NCBI GenBank assembly: GCA_030789695.1 | Contig: CM061141.1 | Span: 166,477,079-166,541,078, forward strand | Direction: 5' to 3' | DNA length: 64,000 nt | Source of the DNA: Scilla litardierei | Lineage: Eukaryota; Streptophyta; Magnoliopsida; Asparagales; Asparagaceae | Shown: piece after piece, positions 44,295 to 55,758 of the stretch | Position numbering within the stretch: position 1 is the stretch's first letter | Layout: each line of letters opens with the position of its first letter | The notes under the pieces: generated by a model | What the model was told of the DNA's origin: nothing | What the model saw: only the letters and a program-made list of their open reading frames with translations | Databases searched by the model: none | Position numbers and translations under genes: made by a program

Positions 44295-44932
44295 ATGGCA
44301 AGTACTTCAAACTCTCTTGAGATTGACATGCGGGTGACCAAATCCCTACTGTGATTCCTTGGTAATGATGCAGAGAGCCCTTACCAACATATTAAGAAGA
44401 TTGAGAGTGCTTGCAAGCTTCATTTTGATGGGAACACGTGTGATGAAAAGTTTTATCTTAAATTCTTTCCCTATTCGTTGGATGGTAGTGCATTAAATTG
44501 GTTTAAAGTTAATATCACTCATCTTAGTCCATCTTGGCATGTACTAAAGCACAAATTTTGTATGAAGTTTTTTCCATCTTACAGGACCAAAACATGGCAA
44601 GGAAGAATGGCTGTCCACATCATGGATTTGACAGGGTGAGTCTTCTTGGATTCTTCTTGGAGGGTCTGCTTTCGGAGACGCAGAATTTTGTGGATTTGTT
44701 GGACAACGGCCACTTTTTGGACATGGATGAGAATGCAGCTTGGCGTTATTTGGAGTCCTACAAGGAGGAATATCACACATTGGTTGTGACTCCAAATGAG
44801 CCAAGCCATGAAGTTTTAGTCCACCAAGCCCCAAATGAAGAAGTTCTTATGGATCTCACCCCACCGGTAATTGAAGAATTGAGTGCCATATGCCACATAG
44901 TAGTTGAGGAACCAAGTGTTGGCATGAAGGAG
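44295..44932 (+). pseudogene. gag: E4 gag (Athila-type), frameshifted
   Basis: ATG at 44295. The first frame has FLGNDAESPYQHIKKIESAC, FYLKFFPYSLDGSALNWF and LKHKFCMKFFP, the Athila-type gag core. A TGA lies at about 44352. After a frame change near 44600 the second frame has NGCPHHGFDRVSLLGFFLEGL and ETQNFVDLLDNGHFL, the CPHHG...L..F..GL block of that family. The frame then runs straight into the acidic ORF, separated only by the TAG at 44933-44935. No zinc knuckle is visible. Confidence 0.82.
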
Positions 44933-44935
44933 TAG

Positions 44936-45552
44936 GTTGAGCCGGTGGAGGTAATTATCATGATGGCATCTCCTATTTCTGCTGGGCAGTGTCAATTAGT
45001 TGTTGAAGAATTGGTTGTTGACATGGTGGAGATAGAGGAGCCGATCACGCGCACACTTGGGAGCGAAGTGGGCAAGGGGGAGTGTTCTTTTGTTGATGAG
45101 CCCGAAGAAGAGGCAAGCAAGGGTGAGTCTATACCACATGCTATCATAGATCCCGAGCTTCCCTCTCCTTCGGTAGTTTCTATGGAGATCGCACTCCCTC
45201 CCCCGATTGATATTGAATGCCGCGGGGATGAGCTTCAAACCACATCATATTCAACCATCCAGGGAGTTTTCTCACACATTCATCATACTTTTTATTCCGT
45301 ATTTTATATTGATGATTATTGTGGATGTCATTTTTTTGGAAACGTGTCCCCATCTCTCTCTTACACAACACGTCTCCTTCCTTATATAGGTACACACTTT
45401 GAGGAGATGTTTGGGCTTGTGTATGTGGCCGCCATTGCCACATTCGGCCGAGGAGCATTGGCGGAAGAAATAAAAGGAGCGTTGGAACAATTCCACCTCC
45501 GATGGAAATTTTGGATCCGCCATTTGCTAAGGTGTATTCTTTCCTTTACGTA
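44936..45552 (+). pseudogene. E4 acidic ORF, continuous with gag frame
   Basis: Glu/Val/Pro-rich protein in the same frame as the gag C-terminus, so the ancestral product was probably one polyprotein. It contains FYIDDYCGCHFFGN (about 45300-45345) and GTHFEEMFG...GRGALAEEIKGALEQ (45390-45490), matching the E5 and E6 C-terminal motifs. A one-base shift near 45488 then hides PPPMEILDPPFAKVYSF, the conserved end, which is readable in another frame to a TAA at about 45558. No known domain. Confidence 0.6.
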
Positions 45553-45659
45553 GTGTAAATAAATAAATTCAAAAGTTAGTTAGTTTGCTTTTGCATGTTT
45601 TCTTTCGTATGCTTTCTTTTCTTTTCTAGGATCTTTTGCCGAGATCTAATACTCTCCCA

Positions 45660-46621
45660 ACATTGAGGACAATGTTTATTTTAAGTTGGGGGAGAGTGTT
45701 AGAATCTTTAGGATTGTTTGGATTTTGATGTTAGCAAATTTTTTTTGAGATACCTCCATTTCGACATCACTCATAGCTATTTGTTGCATGTCATATTTGT
45801 CCTCCTCGTCCCTACGTCGCTAGCTTTATGCGTAGTCCCTATATGTTTTAATGTCATGCAATTTTTTCAGATTATTATTTTGGTATCAACTTTTTCGATG
45901 TTTGATTGGCACATTTTAATTTCTTTTCCATTTTGGAGTCAAATGCTAATATTCCATGTATGAAACTATTTTAGATGTTGTGATACTCTCTTTGAGATAA
46001 TTAGGAAGAAGTTTGGTGTAAGTGATTGCATGATTTGGGATGAATGGTTTTTCTAATCAAATCGAGTAGCCGGTGCCTCACAAAACATTGGGGAGGACGC
46101 CAAAGATGAGATTTAGGGAATCATTCCATACCTTTGCCTATATAGCGTTATCGCGTGTTTGCAAAAGGGGGCGGTGTTTGCATTTTATAGCGTTATCACG
46201 TGAATGCAAAACATAAACATCCAAAAAAAGAAAACAAAAAAAAGAAGGAAAAAGAAAAGAAAAAGAAAAAGAGAATGAACAAATGAGAGAATAAGCAACA
46301 TGAGTGATGCAATCTTATCTCCCACCACTTAGAGGAATTTCTTTTGTTTTGGCCATTTCCATGAAAGTTAGAAACTTTGTCATTTGTGATATATCCCGAT
46401 AAATGCGATACGGTGCTTATTACTTCACTTTTCTTGGAATTGGATTGAGGAGAATGTCATTTGTTATTTACTTTCATACATTGGGTATATTGGCTTTGAA
46501 ATCATTTGGAAATATCATTTGGGGTATGCCATGATAATATCTTCAGTTTGGTGCATGTTTTTCACTTTAATCCGAATTTATCGCATATTTTGCTAGAGAC
46601 TAGCAAAAAGCTAGTTGGGGG
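45660..46621 (+). other. E4 3' noncoding domain
   Basis: ACATTGAGGACAATGT followed by AAGTTGGGGGAG (45660-45695). Then CCGGTGCC..ACAAAACATTGGGGAGGACGCC (about 46068-46098, non-identical to E6 56380-56410). Then a TATAGCGTTATCGCGTG / GTTTGCAT...ATGCAAAAC inverted-repeat block (46140-46210) and an A-rich purine tract (46215-46275). The polypurine tract AGCTAGTTGGGGG ends at 46621. E6 keeps all these parts in order. Confidence 0.8.
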
Positions 46622-47954
46622 TGTGATTCGGGGTGAAAAGTGTATATTTATACCCCCTAACTACCCCCATTTTGTGCTAAAGATTAGGCTTAAACTTGCT
46701 CTTTTTGGGTATATTTTCATTTCATGTCATTTTAGGACATTACTCTCATTCTTGGCACAAAATATAGATTTTATCGTCTTTATTGGCTTCCCGATATTTT
46801 TCATATGCTCTTGGTATTATTGTGATCATATTGTCAATTTTTGAGAATTATTTCAGCAATGGATTATTTTATAAGAATTTTGGGAGGTCAATATTAATTT
46901 ATAATAGTCATTATATTGCTTTCTCATTATATGTACAAATTTCTCCTTCTTCTATTTTTCAGGTACTCCTAGAAGTCTTGGAGATTTTCCAGAATTTTCT
47001 GGGATTTTTCTGGGATTTCTAGGTATTATTTGGAATTATTTGGAGGAGAAAAGGGGATTAAAACCCAGAAAATGGATTTTTATTGGGGCGCCACGTGGCG
47101 CAACCACGCGGTGCCACGTGGTGCCAAGAGCTGGGCATTTCCGCAATTTGGGCAGCTGCGTGTTGTTTAATTAAGAAAAAAATATTTAAAAACCCTATGT
47201 GTGTGGGCCGGCCCGCTGGCCGGCCCACTTTCAAATCCCGATGGGCCGCTGCAGCATTAAAAAATATAAAAAAATAAAAAAACAAAAATGTGCGTGCACA
47301 GGCAGCGGGGGCACGCGCTTTGCGCGTGCCCCCAATTGAATTACGGGCTCAGCGCCCGCTCCTTTGGAGCGGGCGGTCTTTGGGGCGGGTCGTGCGCGAT
47401 TTCCCCGACCCGCAAGCCCATTTTCTCTATTTTGTTGCGGCCTGTGCAAAAATTGAAAGGGATTCTGTTTTTTCTGTTTTTAGGGTTTTTTGGGGGTTTT
47501 CTTCTTCCCCAAACCAAGGGGTGGGGATGGAGGCCATGGGAGGATGAAGGTGCCCAAGAGAGAGAGGCTTAATCTTAGAGAGATCTTGGGTGAAATCTCT
47601 CCTTTCCCTTATGTATTTTGCATTTCACTCTTTGTATTAAACTTGTGATGAATTTGTTTATGAATCTCATTTTGTTTAGTATGATTGAGTAGTGTTGTTT
47701 GGCTTGGGTTGTGATTCATCTAGATTGGTTGTTAATTTTAGTTCTAATTGCCTCTTGCTTACTTTCGTGTTTATGTTGGGTTATTATTAGGACACAATTT
47801 AATTGGCTAAGACCCAAGTGGGCACTCTTTGAGAAGAGACCATGTTTATATTTGATTAGTGCCATGATGATACATCCATCCCTATTGCTAATTGGTGTGT
47901 TCTTTTAATGCTAAATTTTCCGATTGAGTGTCCTTAGCCGGATGATCAATTGAT
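46622..47954 (+). repeat. E4 3' LTR, truncated
   Basis: Matches 35572-36906, then stops at CAATTGA, where E7's LTR sequence begins. About 330 bp of the LTR end are missing. Confidence 0.9.
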
Positions 47955-49848
47955 GTCGTTAATTTACTATGAGATTATACTATTAAGGTTGACCAATTCT
48001 AAATCGTAAACTTATAACGGAGAGCACGATGTGCAACCCGGAGACCATCTTCGACCGTAGGGAGTTACCCCGGGCCGAGTCTTGAAGTTAACTGTGGCAG
48101 GGACTCAGGATCCATAACTGGACATCCTCCCAGACACGGGTCGAAAGCAGGACTCCAATCACTCCCGCACCCTCTCAATTATAATTTTTCCCGAACCCGA
48201 CGAGTGATGTAATGTTGTTTAATTTGCCACTGTGATTGACATGTGTTTGGTAAAGTAATGTATGGTTGTCTATTTGTTCTCTAAGTTGCATGTCAGTAGG
48301 GCCAATTTCAGTTATATTGTAACTTTCACGTATCATCCAGGTTTTACATCATTTAAACTACATGGTGAAGGGTTCTGTGTTGATCAACAAGAATTCGATT
48401 CATGTTCCACATTAACATATGTCAATTGAGGTATTCCAGCAATAAGTTTTAACCCTTCAGCATCTTTGTACACATATCCCTTAACTATGGAGTTTAAAGA
48501 GGCTGTAAACATTCAAGTCATTGTATGCTTAAACAGAAATAATGATCAACGATTAAAAGTCATAAGGAGACACTAACTTCAATGAGAGTGCATTCTTGGA
48601 AGAAAGAATCGAAACTGCCACCATTATATTTCAGTTTAATAGTTCATACAAAGAAAACACATTTTTTTTCTTTATTACAAAACTTCAATCTTAAAGTTGG
48701 AAGTCAGTAAACACAAATCAACTTGTACTGGTACTGAAATGGGTTTCAGAACATTAAAATTGGTGAGATCAGATCTTAGGGATCTTGGTAGCTGCCGACG
48801 GGAAAAGAGGAGTCTGGAACTCCAAACACCAAACATTAGAAAACATTGGTCTGAAACCTTGCCCAGTAGAACACCATAACTGCAAACCCCAACAGTATGG
48901 TATAATAGCTGAAAACACTAATCCAACCAAGTCAGGTAGTTGATAATCCCCTCCTCACAACAATGGAGACCAAAGCCCCAACAGAAAAAGGGGTTGTATG
49001 AAAGCAACAGTGCAACATAATTATACCCGAAAGGCAACCAGAACATGGAGCAAAGGACAACAACCACCCAAATAACTAGCCACAAAACAAAACTGAAACT
49101 CTATCCACACAGCCCAGCGACCATGTCACAGGGAGCAAATCCCTTAATGAACCCTTCTATCATCATTTCCCAACCAGAGTTCTCCCACAAATTCCGAGAT
49201 AATTTCCGAACTCTTTACAAAATTAACTTTTAAGAAACAAGAAACTTAAACTGAAACTTGGGTTGAAAGAATCTACCATGATTCGAAGCCAAAATATTGC
49301 AGAAATCCTCGATCCAACCTTGTCGTCTCACCGGAACACGGCTCCGGCTTGCTTAATCGTAGAAAAGGTGAAAGCATTAGAAGGATCTGGCCTCAAACAA
49401 GACTCAAAATCGAACGGAAACAAAAAAAACCGGAAGTTTTAGGGGAGGTCGAAATCTTTCGCAAGTGTAAAAGCCCTTTAAAACAAAACCCCCACAAAGA
49501 AGTAATAGGGGGAGAGGAGAACGTTGGAGGAGATCGTGGGAGGCGATCAAGGCGCGAGATTGTGGTGAGATCTTTCGCATAACCGAAGGGCGAGGAGGAG
49601 GTGGCGGTTGCGATTTGTTCGGAAGTGAGCGAGGGGGACGGGTCGTGGCTAGGCGTCGATCGATCGGAACGATCGAAACGCGTGTGAGAGAGAGCGGCTG
49701 CTACGATCGTGAACCTTAGAGGGGATCAGGTGTGAGAAGTGAGGGGAATCTAAGAGGAACGAAATAAAAGGAGCCCGCATGGGCTTGGGCTGATGGGCCG
49801 CTCAAATGAAGAAGGAAAGAGAAATTTTTTTTAAAAAGGCCCATTACA
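47955..49848 (-). repeat. E7 3' LTR, truncated
   Basis: Matches 61983-63909. On the minus strand it starts TGTAATGGGCC after the polypurine tract; its last ~463 bp are missing at the junction with E4. The few short ORFs recur in both copies with no recognisable product. Confidence 0.9.
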
Positions 49849-49870
49849 TTTTATCCACCTTAAAGAAAAT
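49849..49870 (-). other. E7 polypurine tract
   Basis: Minus-strand TTTCTTTAAGGTGGATAAAA directly precedes the LTR start. Confidence 0.6.
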
Positions 49871-49895
49871 TCCGTCCTCGGAATTTAAAAGAAAA

Positions 49896-52800
49896 CTAAG
49901 ATACATCAAACAAGTATGGGTATCGCTATCTCATCTCATCCCCTCTCTCCCAAGTAGACTCTCCAAACGAGTCTTGGTGCCACATCACCTTCACCTGACT
50001 GATAGTCTTGTTCCTGAGAACCTTCTACTATCGATCGATGATTTTCACTGGATGCTGCTCATATGTCAAGTCTGGTCATACAGTAATCTCCAAATGGTCG
50101 ACCATATGAATCGAATCTCCCACGTACTTCCGCAGCTGAGATACATTGAATACATTATGCACCCCTTCAAGAGATGGAGGCAGTGCAAGTCTTTCTGCTA
50201 CTTCTTCCACACGCTCCAACACATCAAATGGTCCAATGTATCGTGGGCTGAGTTTTTCCCTCCGACCAAACCGAATCATTCCTCTGTTGGGTGAGATCTT
50301 TAAGAAAATGTGATCACCTGGTTGGAACTCTAGATGGCGTCGCTTCAAATCTGCCTAATGCTTGTATCTATCATGCGCCAGCTGTAGCTTCTCCCTGATA
50401 GTTCGAACAACATCAACCGCCTCTATGATCATCTCAGGCCCATTCAGCTCTCGATCACCAATATCGTCCCAGCTCAATGGTGATCGGTACTTTCTCCCAT
50501 ACAGTGTTACAAACGGAGCCATCCCGATGCTGGCATGATAGTTGTTATTGTATGCAAACTCAACAAGGTGCAGGTGGTCTTTCCACGACCCTTTGAAGTC
50601 TAACATATAGCATGCATCATATCCTCCAAGATCTGAATCATACGCTCCGACTGTCCATCCGTCTGTCTACGGATGATACGTCGTGCTAAAGCTCAACTGT
50701 GTGCCCAAATGCCCCTATAAACTCTTCCAGAAATGAGACATAAACCGAGTATCCTTGTCTGACACAATGCTGACAGGAACCCCGTGTAATCTCACAACTT
50801 CCTCCATATACTTCTTGGCAAGTGTCTCCGTTGACTGACCCACTCTAAATGGTATGAAATGTGTCGACTTGGTTAATCGATCAACGATCACCCAAATGGC
50901 ATCATTATACTTTGTACTCTGAGGTAAACCTGTCACAAAGTACATCGTGATGTGCTACCACTTCCACTCTGGAATAGGCAAAGCCTGTAACAATACAGCA
51001 GTGCGGTGATGTTTAGACTTCACTTGTTGGCACACAAGACATTTGGTGACACTCCGAGCAACACTCCCCTTCATCCCATGCCACCAAAAGTGTTGTCTCG
51101 GATCCTTATACATCTTCGTCCGATCTAGGTGAATGGAATACATAGAACTGTGAGCTTCCTTCAATAGTTCCTCCCCTGATGTCTCTAGACGACACATATA
51201 TCCTACTACCGTACCTCAAGGACACATCCTCATGAATTTGAAACTCCGGTCTCTGCCCAGTCAGTACCAACTCTCTGATCTTCTGCAGCTTCACATCCCC
51301 TGCCCATGCAGCCTTAATCCTGTCCACCAAAGTAGACTTTATATGAAGGTTCATCAGAGAAGCAGTTATCCATGGTGATACTACTTCTATCCACATCTCT
51401 CTGATCTCCTGTTGGAGCCTCCACTAAGTCGTAAGAATCATCACTGTTGGAAGACGACTCAATGCATCAGGCACAACACTGACCTTCCCAGGATGATACT
51501 GAAGGTCAATGTGGTAGTATGCCATAAGCTCGACCCATCGACGCAGCCGCATGTTCAGCTCATTCTATGTGAAAAGATATTTCAGACTCGTGTGGTCTGT
51601 AAACACCTTCACCTATTCTCCGATCAAGAAGTGCCTCCAGAGCTTCAAGGCAAAAATGACTGCCACCAACTCAAGGTCATGAGTGTGGTAGTTCTTCTCA
51701 TAAATCTTTAGCTGTCTAGACGCATACGCCATGACTCGGCCATGTTGGTGTAATACACAGCCGAGACCCTTACCGGATGTGTCGCAAAATACCTCAAATC
51801 CTCTTGTCTGATCTGGAATGATCAATACTGGGGACGTAGCCAGCCTCCACTTCAGCTCATTAAATGCATCGCTGTAAGCCTTGGACCAGACAAACATAAC
51901 ATCCTTTCTCATCAACCACATCATCGGCTCTGCGATCTTCGAGAAGTCATGAATAAACCTCTGATAGTATCCAGCTAACCTCTGAAAGCTCCGAATCTTG
52001 GACACAGACTTAGGAATTGGCCACTTCTGGACCACTGATACTTTCTCTGGATCCACCGAAATTCCTTCTTCAGACACCACGTGGCCAGGAAATCTACCTT
52101 GCTTAGCCAAAATTCACATTTGCTGAACTTGGCGTACAGCTGATGTTGCCTCAATGTCCCAAGGACCTTCCTCAAATGTTATGCATGCTCCTGTCTGTTC
52201 TTCAAGTATATCAAAATATCATCAATATACACCACTATGAATTTGTCCAGATACTCGTATAACACTAGATTCATAAGACTCGTGAACACCGCAGGTTCAT
52301 TTTTAACACCAAACGGCATCACTAAGAACTCATAGTATCCGTATCTAGTACGGAATGCAGTCTTAGGCACATCCTCCTTCCTAACCCTCACTTGGTGGTG
52401 TCCAGTTCTGAGATCCAACTTTGAATAATCACATGACCCACCAAGTTGATCAAACAAATCGTCAATACGGGGAAGGGGGTACTTGGTATTCACAGTAACC
52501 TTATTGAGCTCTCTGTAGTCAATGCACATGCGTTTTGTTCCGTCCTTTTTCACCAACAGTACAGGAGCACCCCAAGATGACACACTAGATTATATCCATC
52601 CCTTCAGTAAAAGATCATTCAATTGTGTTCGTACTTCCTCTAACTCCGATGGTGCCATACGGTAAGGTTTCTTAGTTATGGATAGTGCTCCTGGCTCTAA
52701 GTTAATTGAAAATTCAACATTACGATCCGGAGGCAAACCTGTAAGTTCTTCCAAAAAGACATCCAGGAACTCTCGCACAACTTCTAGTTTCTCTGGCTCA

Positions 52801-53000
52801 GTACCCATAACTGTCACCATCGCCTTCGCCGGTCTAGCTCTGAACATGATCGGCCCTTCTGACCAACTTTGGATGATTGTGCATCTCAAACATCACCACT
52901 CCACGCCGACAATCAATGGTGGCGTAAAATGTTCTGAACCAGTCCATCCCGAATACAACCTCAAAACTCAGTATCTCAATGATTAGGAAGTCTGCATAAA
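49896..53000 (-). pseudogene. pol: E7 pol: protease end, RT, RNase H, integrase, chromodomain-like tail; broken
   Basis: From the right: protease C-terminal half (LYADFLIIE, VFGMDWF, ATIDCRRG at 53000-52890); RT with [31 protein letters not shown] and VYIDDILIY (52560-52210); RNase H ([15 protein letters not shown], about 51800); H2C2 zinc domain (about 51160-50990); integrase core with [18 protein letters not shown] and a degenerate QTDGQSE-like site. The core ...[13 protein letters not shown]... is contiguous at about 50800, so the E1/E2 integrase intron is absent here. The tail has LRNKTISQVKVMW...GESTWERGDEMR. Stops break most domains, including a W-stop-H at about 50954-50956, the same codon as the first E2 pol stop. 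Confidence 0.92.
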
Positions 53001-53869
53001 GTTGTTTGATTTCTGGCTTGTAATAAATGTTAATTTGCTTTTCTTAAATGATTATCAAGTTTCTTTCATTATGAAGGCCTAGAGCCTTTTGTGTGTGGGT
53101 TGGGATTAACTAGGGTTGCGTGGTTGATTAGTAATTATTCATCTCTTGCATTTAATTGGATTTAGCATGCCTTGAAATGGGTGCTAGATAATGTTGATTG
53201 ATAGGTTGTGCCCTAGGTTTAATTGAGTCGTGCACTACCCTTGGCGGGACCGTAGAACGGTGGTGTACCTTAAGGGTCATACCTACGTGTACCATCCTTG
53301 CATTCTATTTGTACCTTAAGGGTCACACCTACATGTATCATCCTTGCATTCTATTGACACAGATGCAAGGATTGACTCACGAGCTTAAGTTAGGGATTTC
53401 CAACCCACTAATCAACACACGAATGAATCGTGCATTACCCTTGGTGGGGCTGTAGAACGGCGGTGTGCCTTAAGGGCATTACCTTTGTGCACAACCCTGC
53501 ATACCTTGAAATGGATGCGAGGGTTAATTCATTTGGAGTGAACTTATTGCTAATCAACCCCCGACCTTAATGACACCCCATTCCACACACTCTTCCTTGC
53601 TTGACTAGATCCACACTTTGGTCTGCACCCTACCAACCTTGGGTTTGGCTCGATCATATCACTCCACACTTCCACACTACACTTGTTAGTTGAGTTGCTT
53701 GTACTAACGCATTTAGCATTCCTTCACCAATCGAGATTGTGATTGTGAAACGAATTATCTCTGTGGATTCGACCACATACTCACGGGTTTATATTGCATC
53801 TGACACTCCTACCCTTGGGAGGTGAGCGTGTGCATCCTACTTGGATTGTGCACGCCTCGCGGTCAACCA
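53000..53869 (+). repeat. E6 5' LTR, 5'-truncated
   Basis: Aligns with 57884-58119 and 59900-60482. It contains internal duplication of the CCTTAAGGGTCA(C/T)ACC...CTTGCATTCTATT stretch (53269-53353), single-copy in the other LTR. Confidence 0.9.
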
Positions 53870-53872
53870 ATT

Positions 53873-53892
53873 TGGTGCCGTTGCCGGGGACG
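53873..53892 (+). other. E6 primer-binding site, tRNA-Asp-like
   Basis: TGGTGCCGTTGCCGGGGACG, three nt inside the LTR; the Athila/Ogre type with one change. Confidence 0.88.
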
Positions 53893-54058
53893 AAAGTTTT
53901 CACATTCACATTTTTGGTTGGTTTTGTACACTTTAGGTGTAGTACTTCCAACTTAGTGTTGAGCCTTTTTTATTGTTTATTTAATACTTTTTTGAGTCAT
54001 TTTTCTTTCTTTCTTTCTTTTATTTTAAAAATTTTTTTGTATATAAATTTTTTTTCTT

Positions 54059-54639
54059 ATGGATTCATTTTCAAACTTTAGATATGATGATGTGGAGGAT
54101 TCCCAACTCCCACCGTTCTTTCACGGTATGGGGTTGGAAAATCCTAGTTCATTCATGCCAAAGTTTGAAAATTGGTGTATAAAAGAATTTTGGGATTTGT
54201 TTGATGAGAACACTTGTGCAGATTTTATTTATTTTAAAGTGTTCCCACATACTCTGAGAGATGATGCTAAAATTTGGTTTGATGCTTATCCTCGAGATTC
54301 TTTTTCTACTTGGCTTTCTTTTCAGACTGATTTCTTTCGAGCTTTCTTTCCTATTTATTACAGGAATCAGGTACATATGCACCAGGCATTTGAGCAACAA
54401 ATGGCGAGCTTTATCCAGTTTGACGATGAGACTTACTGTCAGGTTTGGAGAGGTTCGATGAGTTAGTGCTTGGGTGTCCATGCCATGCTTTCATCGCAGA
54501 GGATCTTCTTCGGATTTTCTACACAGTGTTACAGCCTTCGGCGCGAGACTTTATGCAGATGAGCATTAGTGGGGATTTCTTTGCATACACTACCGATGAT
54601 GCATGGCAGTACCTGAGAAACCATGCAGAGTAGGAGTAG
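54059..54639 (+). pseudogene. gag: E6 gag (Athila-type), one frameshift
   Basis: ATG at 54059. The core shows FIYFKVFPHTLRDDAKIWFDAYPRDSF, WLSFQTDFFRAFFP and QQMASFIQFDDETYCQVW, equivalent to the Athila gag pattern (LFPFSL..KAK.WL, F..KFFP, ..DES..EAWERF). At about 54450 a single-base change of frame moves the text to RFDELVLGCPCHAF, then LLRIFYTVLQPSARDFM and GDFFAYTTDDAWQYL. The frame then meets TAG codons at 54631-54633 and 54637-54639 and carries on as the acidic ORF. No zinc knuckle is visible. Confidence 0.85.
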
Positions 54640-55758
54640 ACTGCGCCATCTAAAGAGCCATCACTTGGATATGAGGATGATGGCCAGTCCATGCTTCCAC
54701 TTCAGGATGCAGAGCAGCAGGTCCAGTGTCAGTTTGAGGAGCCACCTTTGGGCTCTTTTTATTGCGACCCCATGGGATATCTATCAGAGCAGGATATTGG
54801 GTTGCAAGAGAGCCAGGTACAGGACGTGGAGAGATTGCATATTGAGGATCAGGAGAAGATGGATGATGGAGTGTGTGTCACCCACGTTGGGGACACGATG
54901 CAGTTTTATTGGGTTGGTGGTGATGATGAGATGGAGATGTGTCTAGGTGAGAGTGAGATAGATGACATTGGAGTGCCTGAGTCACATTGCCCATCTGATC
55001 CATTACTACAGCTGGAGGTATGCGAGCATCTTGGATGGACTGCTGAAATGGTTTACTGCGATGGTATTGAGGAGGATGAGGGCACGGGATACAGCCTACA
55101 GACTACTTTGGAGCCCGAGCCCTCCCTCCCTTCAGATTCAGTTCAGCAGCCATCACTTCAGACACCTCAGGGCACGCATCAGTTCATCATCCAGGACAAT
55201 GATATTCAAGGTGGACCACAGAGTCCAGGGATGACTGCAGAGGACATTACCTTCGAGGGCGAGGTTGCGGCAAGCAATAGTGACCGCGAGATGATCTACA
55301 TTAAGCCTGCGCTGCCTTCTCCTCCATACTTGCCCCTGTAGCTATTTCACCTCCTCCTGAGGAGTTGCATCAGCCAGGCGATAGCATCGCCATTCACACT
55401 TTTTCCTTCATTTCCGAATCTCAATCTTCAATTCCATATATATTAGATTCAGATTGTCGTCATACATATTCATCTCCTTATTTTTATTATGACGACCCTA
55501 TTTGGACTTCCTTCATTGGAAGTCTAACTTATTTTCCTTGGTTTGACACAGCTTGTCTCCCGCAGGACACATGAGCATATTCTTGGGAGATGCTGGAAGC
55601 TGTGTTGCTAGGATCCCAGGAAAGTGGAGGAGCTTCGTTTCTAAAGCAGATGGCTGAGGAACGAAAGGATATGATAGAGCAGCTTCCTCCATCATTACAC
55701 ATTCGGGATCCGTCTTTTGCTAAGGTGTATTCTTTTCTTTACTTAGTGAAAATAAAAT
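54640..55758 (+). pseudogene. E6 acidic ORF with conserved C-terminal motifs
   Basis: In frame with the gag C-terminus to 55341 (about 230 residues, rich in Glu, Asp, Gln, Pro), then a frame change, then 55365-55758 with one TGA at 55572. The second part holds YYDDPIWTSFIGSLTYFPW, WEMLEAVLLGSQESGG, IEQLPPSLHIRDPSFAKVY, the same three motifs in the same order as E5 and E4. No enzyme motif is present. Function unknown. It could be a packaging or Gag-like accessory protein (inference only). Confidence 0.62.

Larger units (their letters stand above)
35572..47954 (+). mobile_element. E4: pol-less Athila/Tat-type LTR element with nested E5
   Basis: 5' LTR 35572-37017 plus 43886-44107 (split by E5), tRNA-Asp-like primer site, degenerate gag, acidic ORF, conserved 3' block with CATTGAGGACAATG, polypurine tract, and 3' LTR 46622-47954 cut short. 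The gag style and primer site match Athila/Tat elements. No protease, RT or integrase exists in the 2.5-kb internal region, so it is non-autonomous. Confidence 0.87.

Noticed and set aside
48690..49600. Short plus-strand ORFs as a host gene
   Set aside because: The same sequence occurs at 62579-63622 as the other E7 LTR, so it is LTR.
53200..53600. Possible independent satellite from repeated ACCCTTGGYGGG...TAGAACGRYGGTGTRCCTTAAGGG text
   Set aside because: It is an internal two-fold repeat of the E6 LTR (also at 59900-60150), not a separate array.
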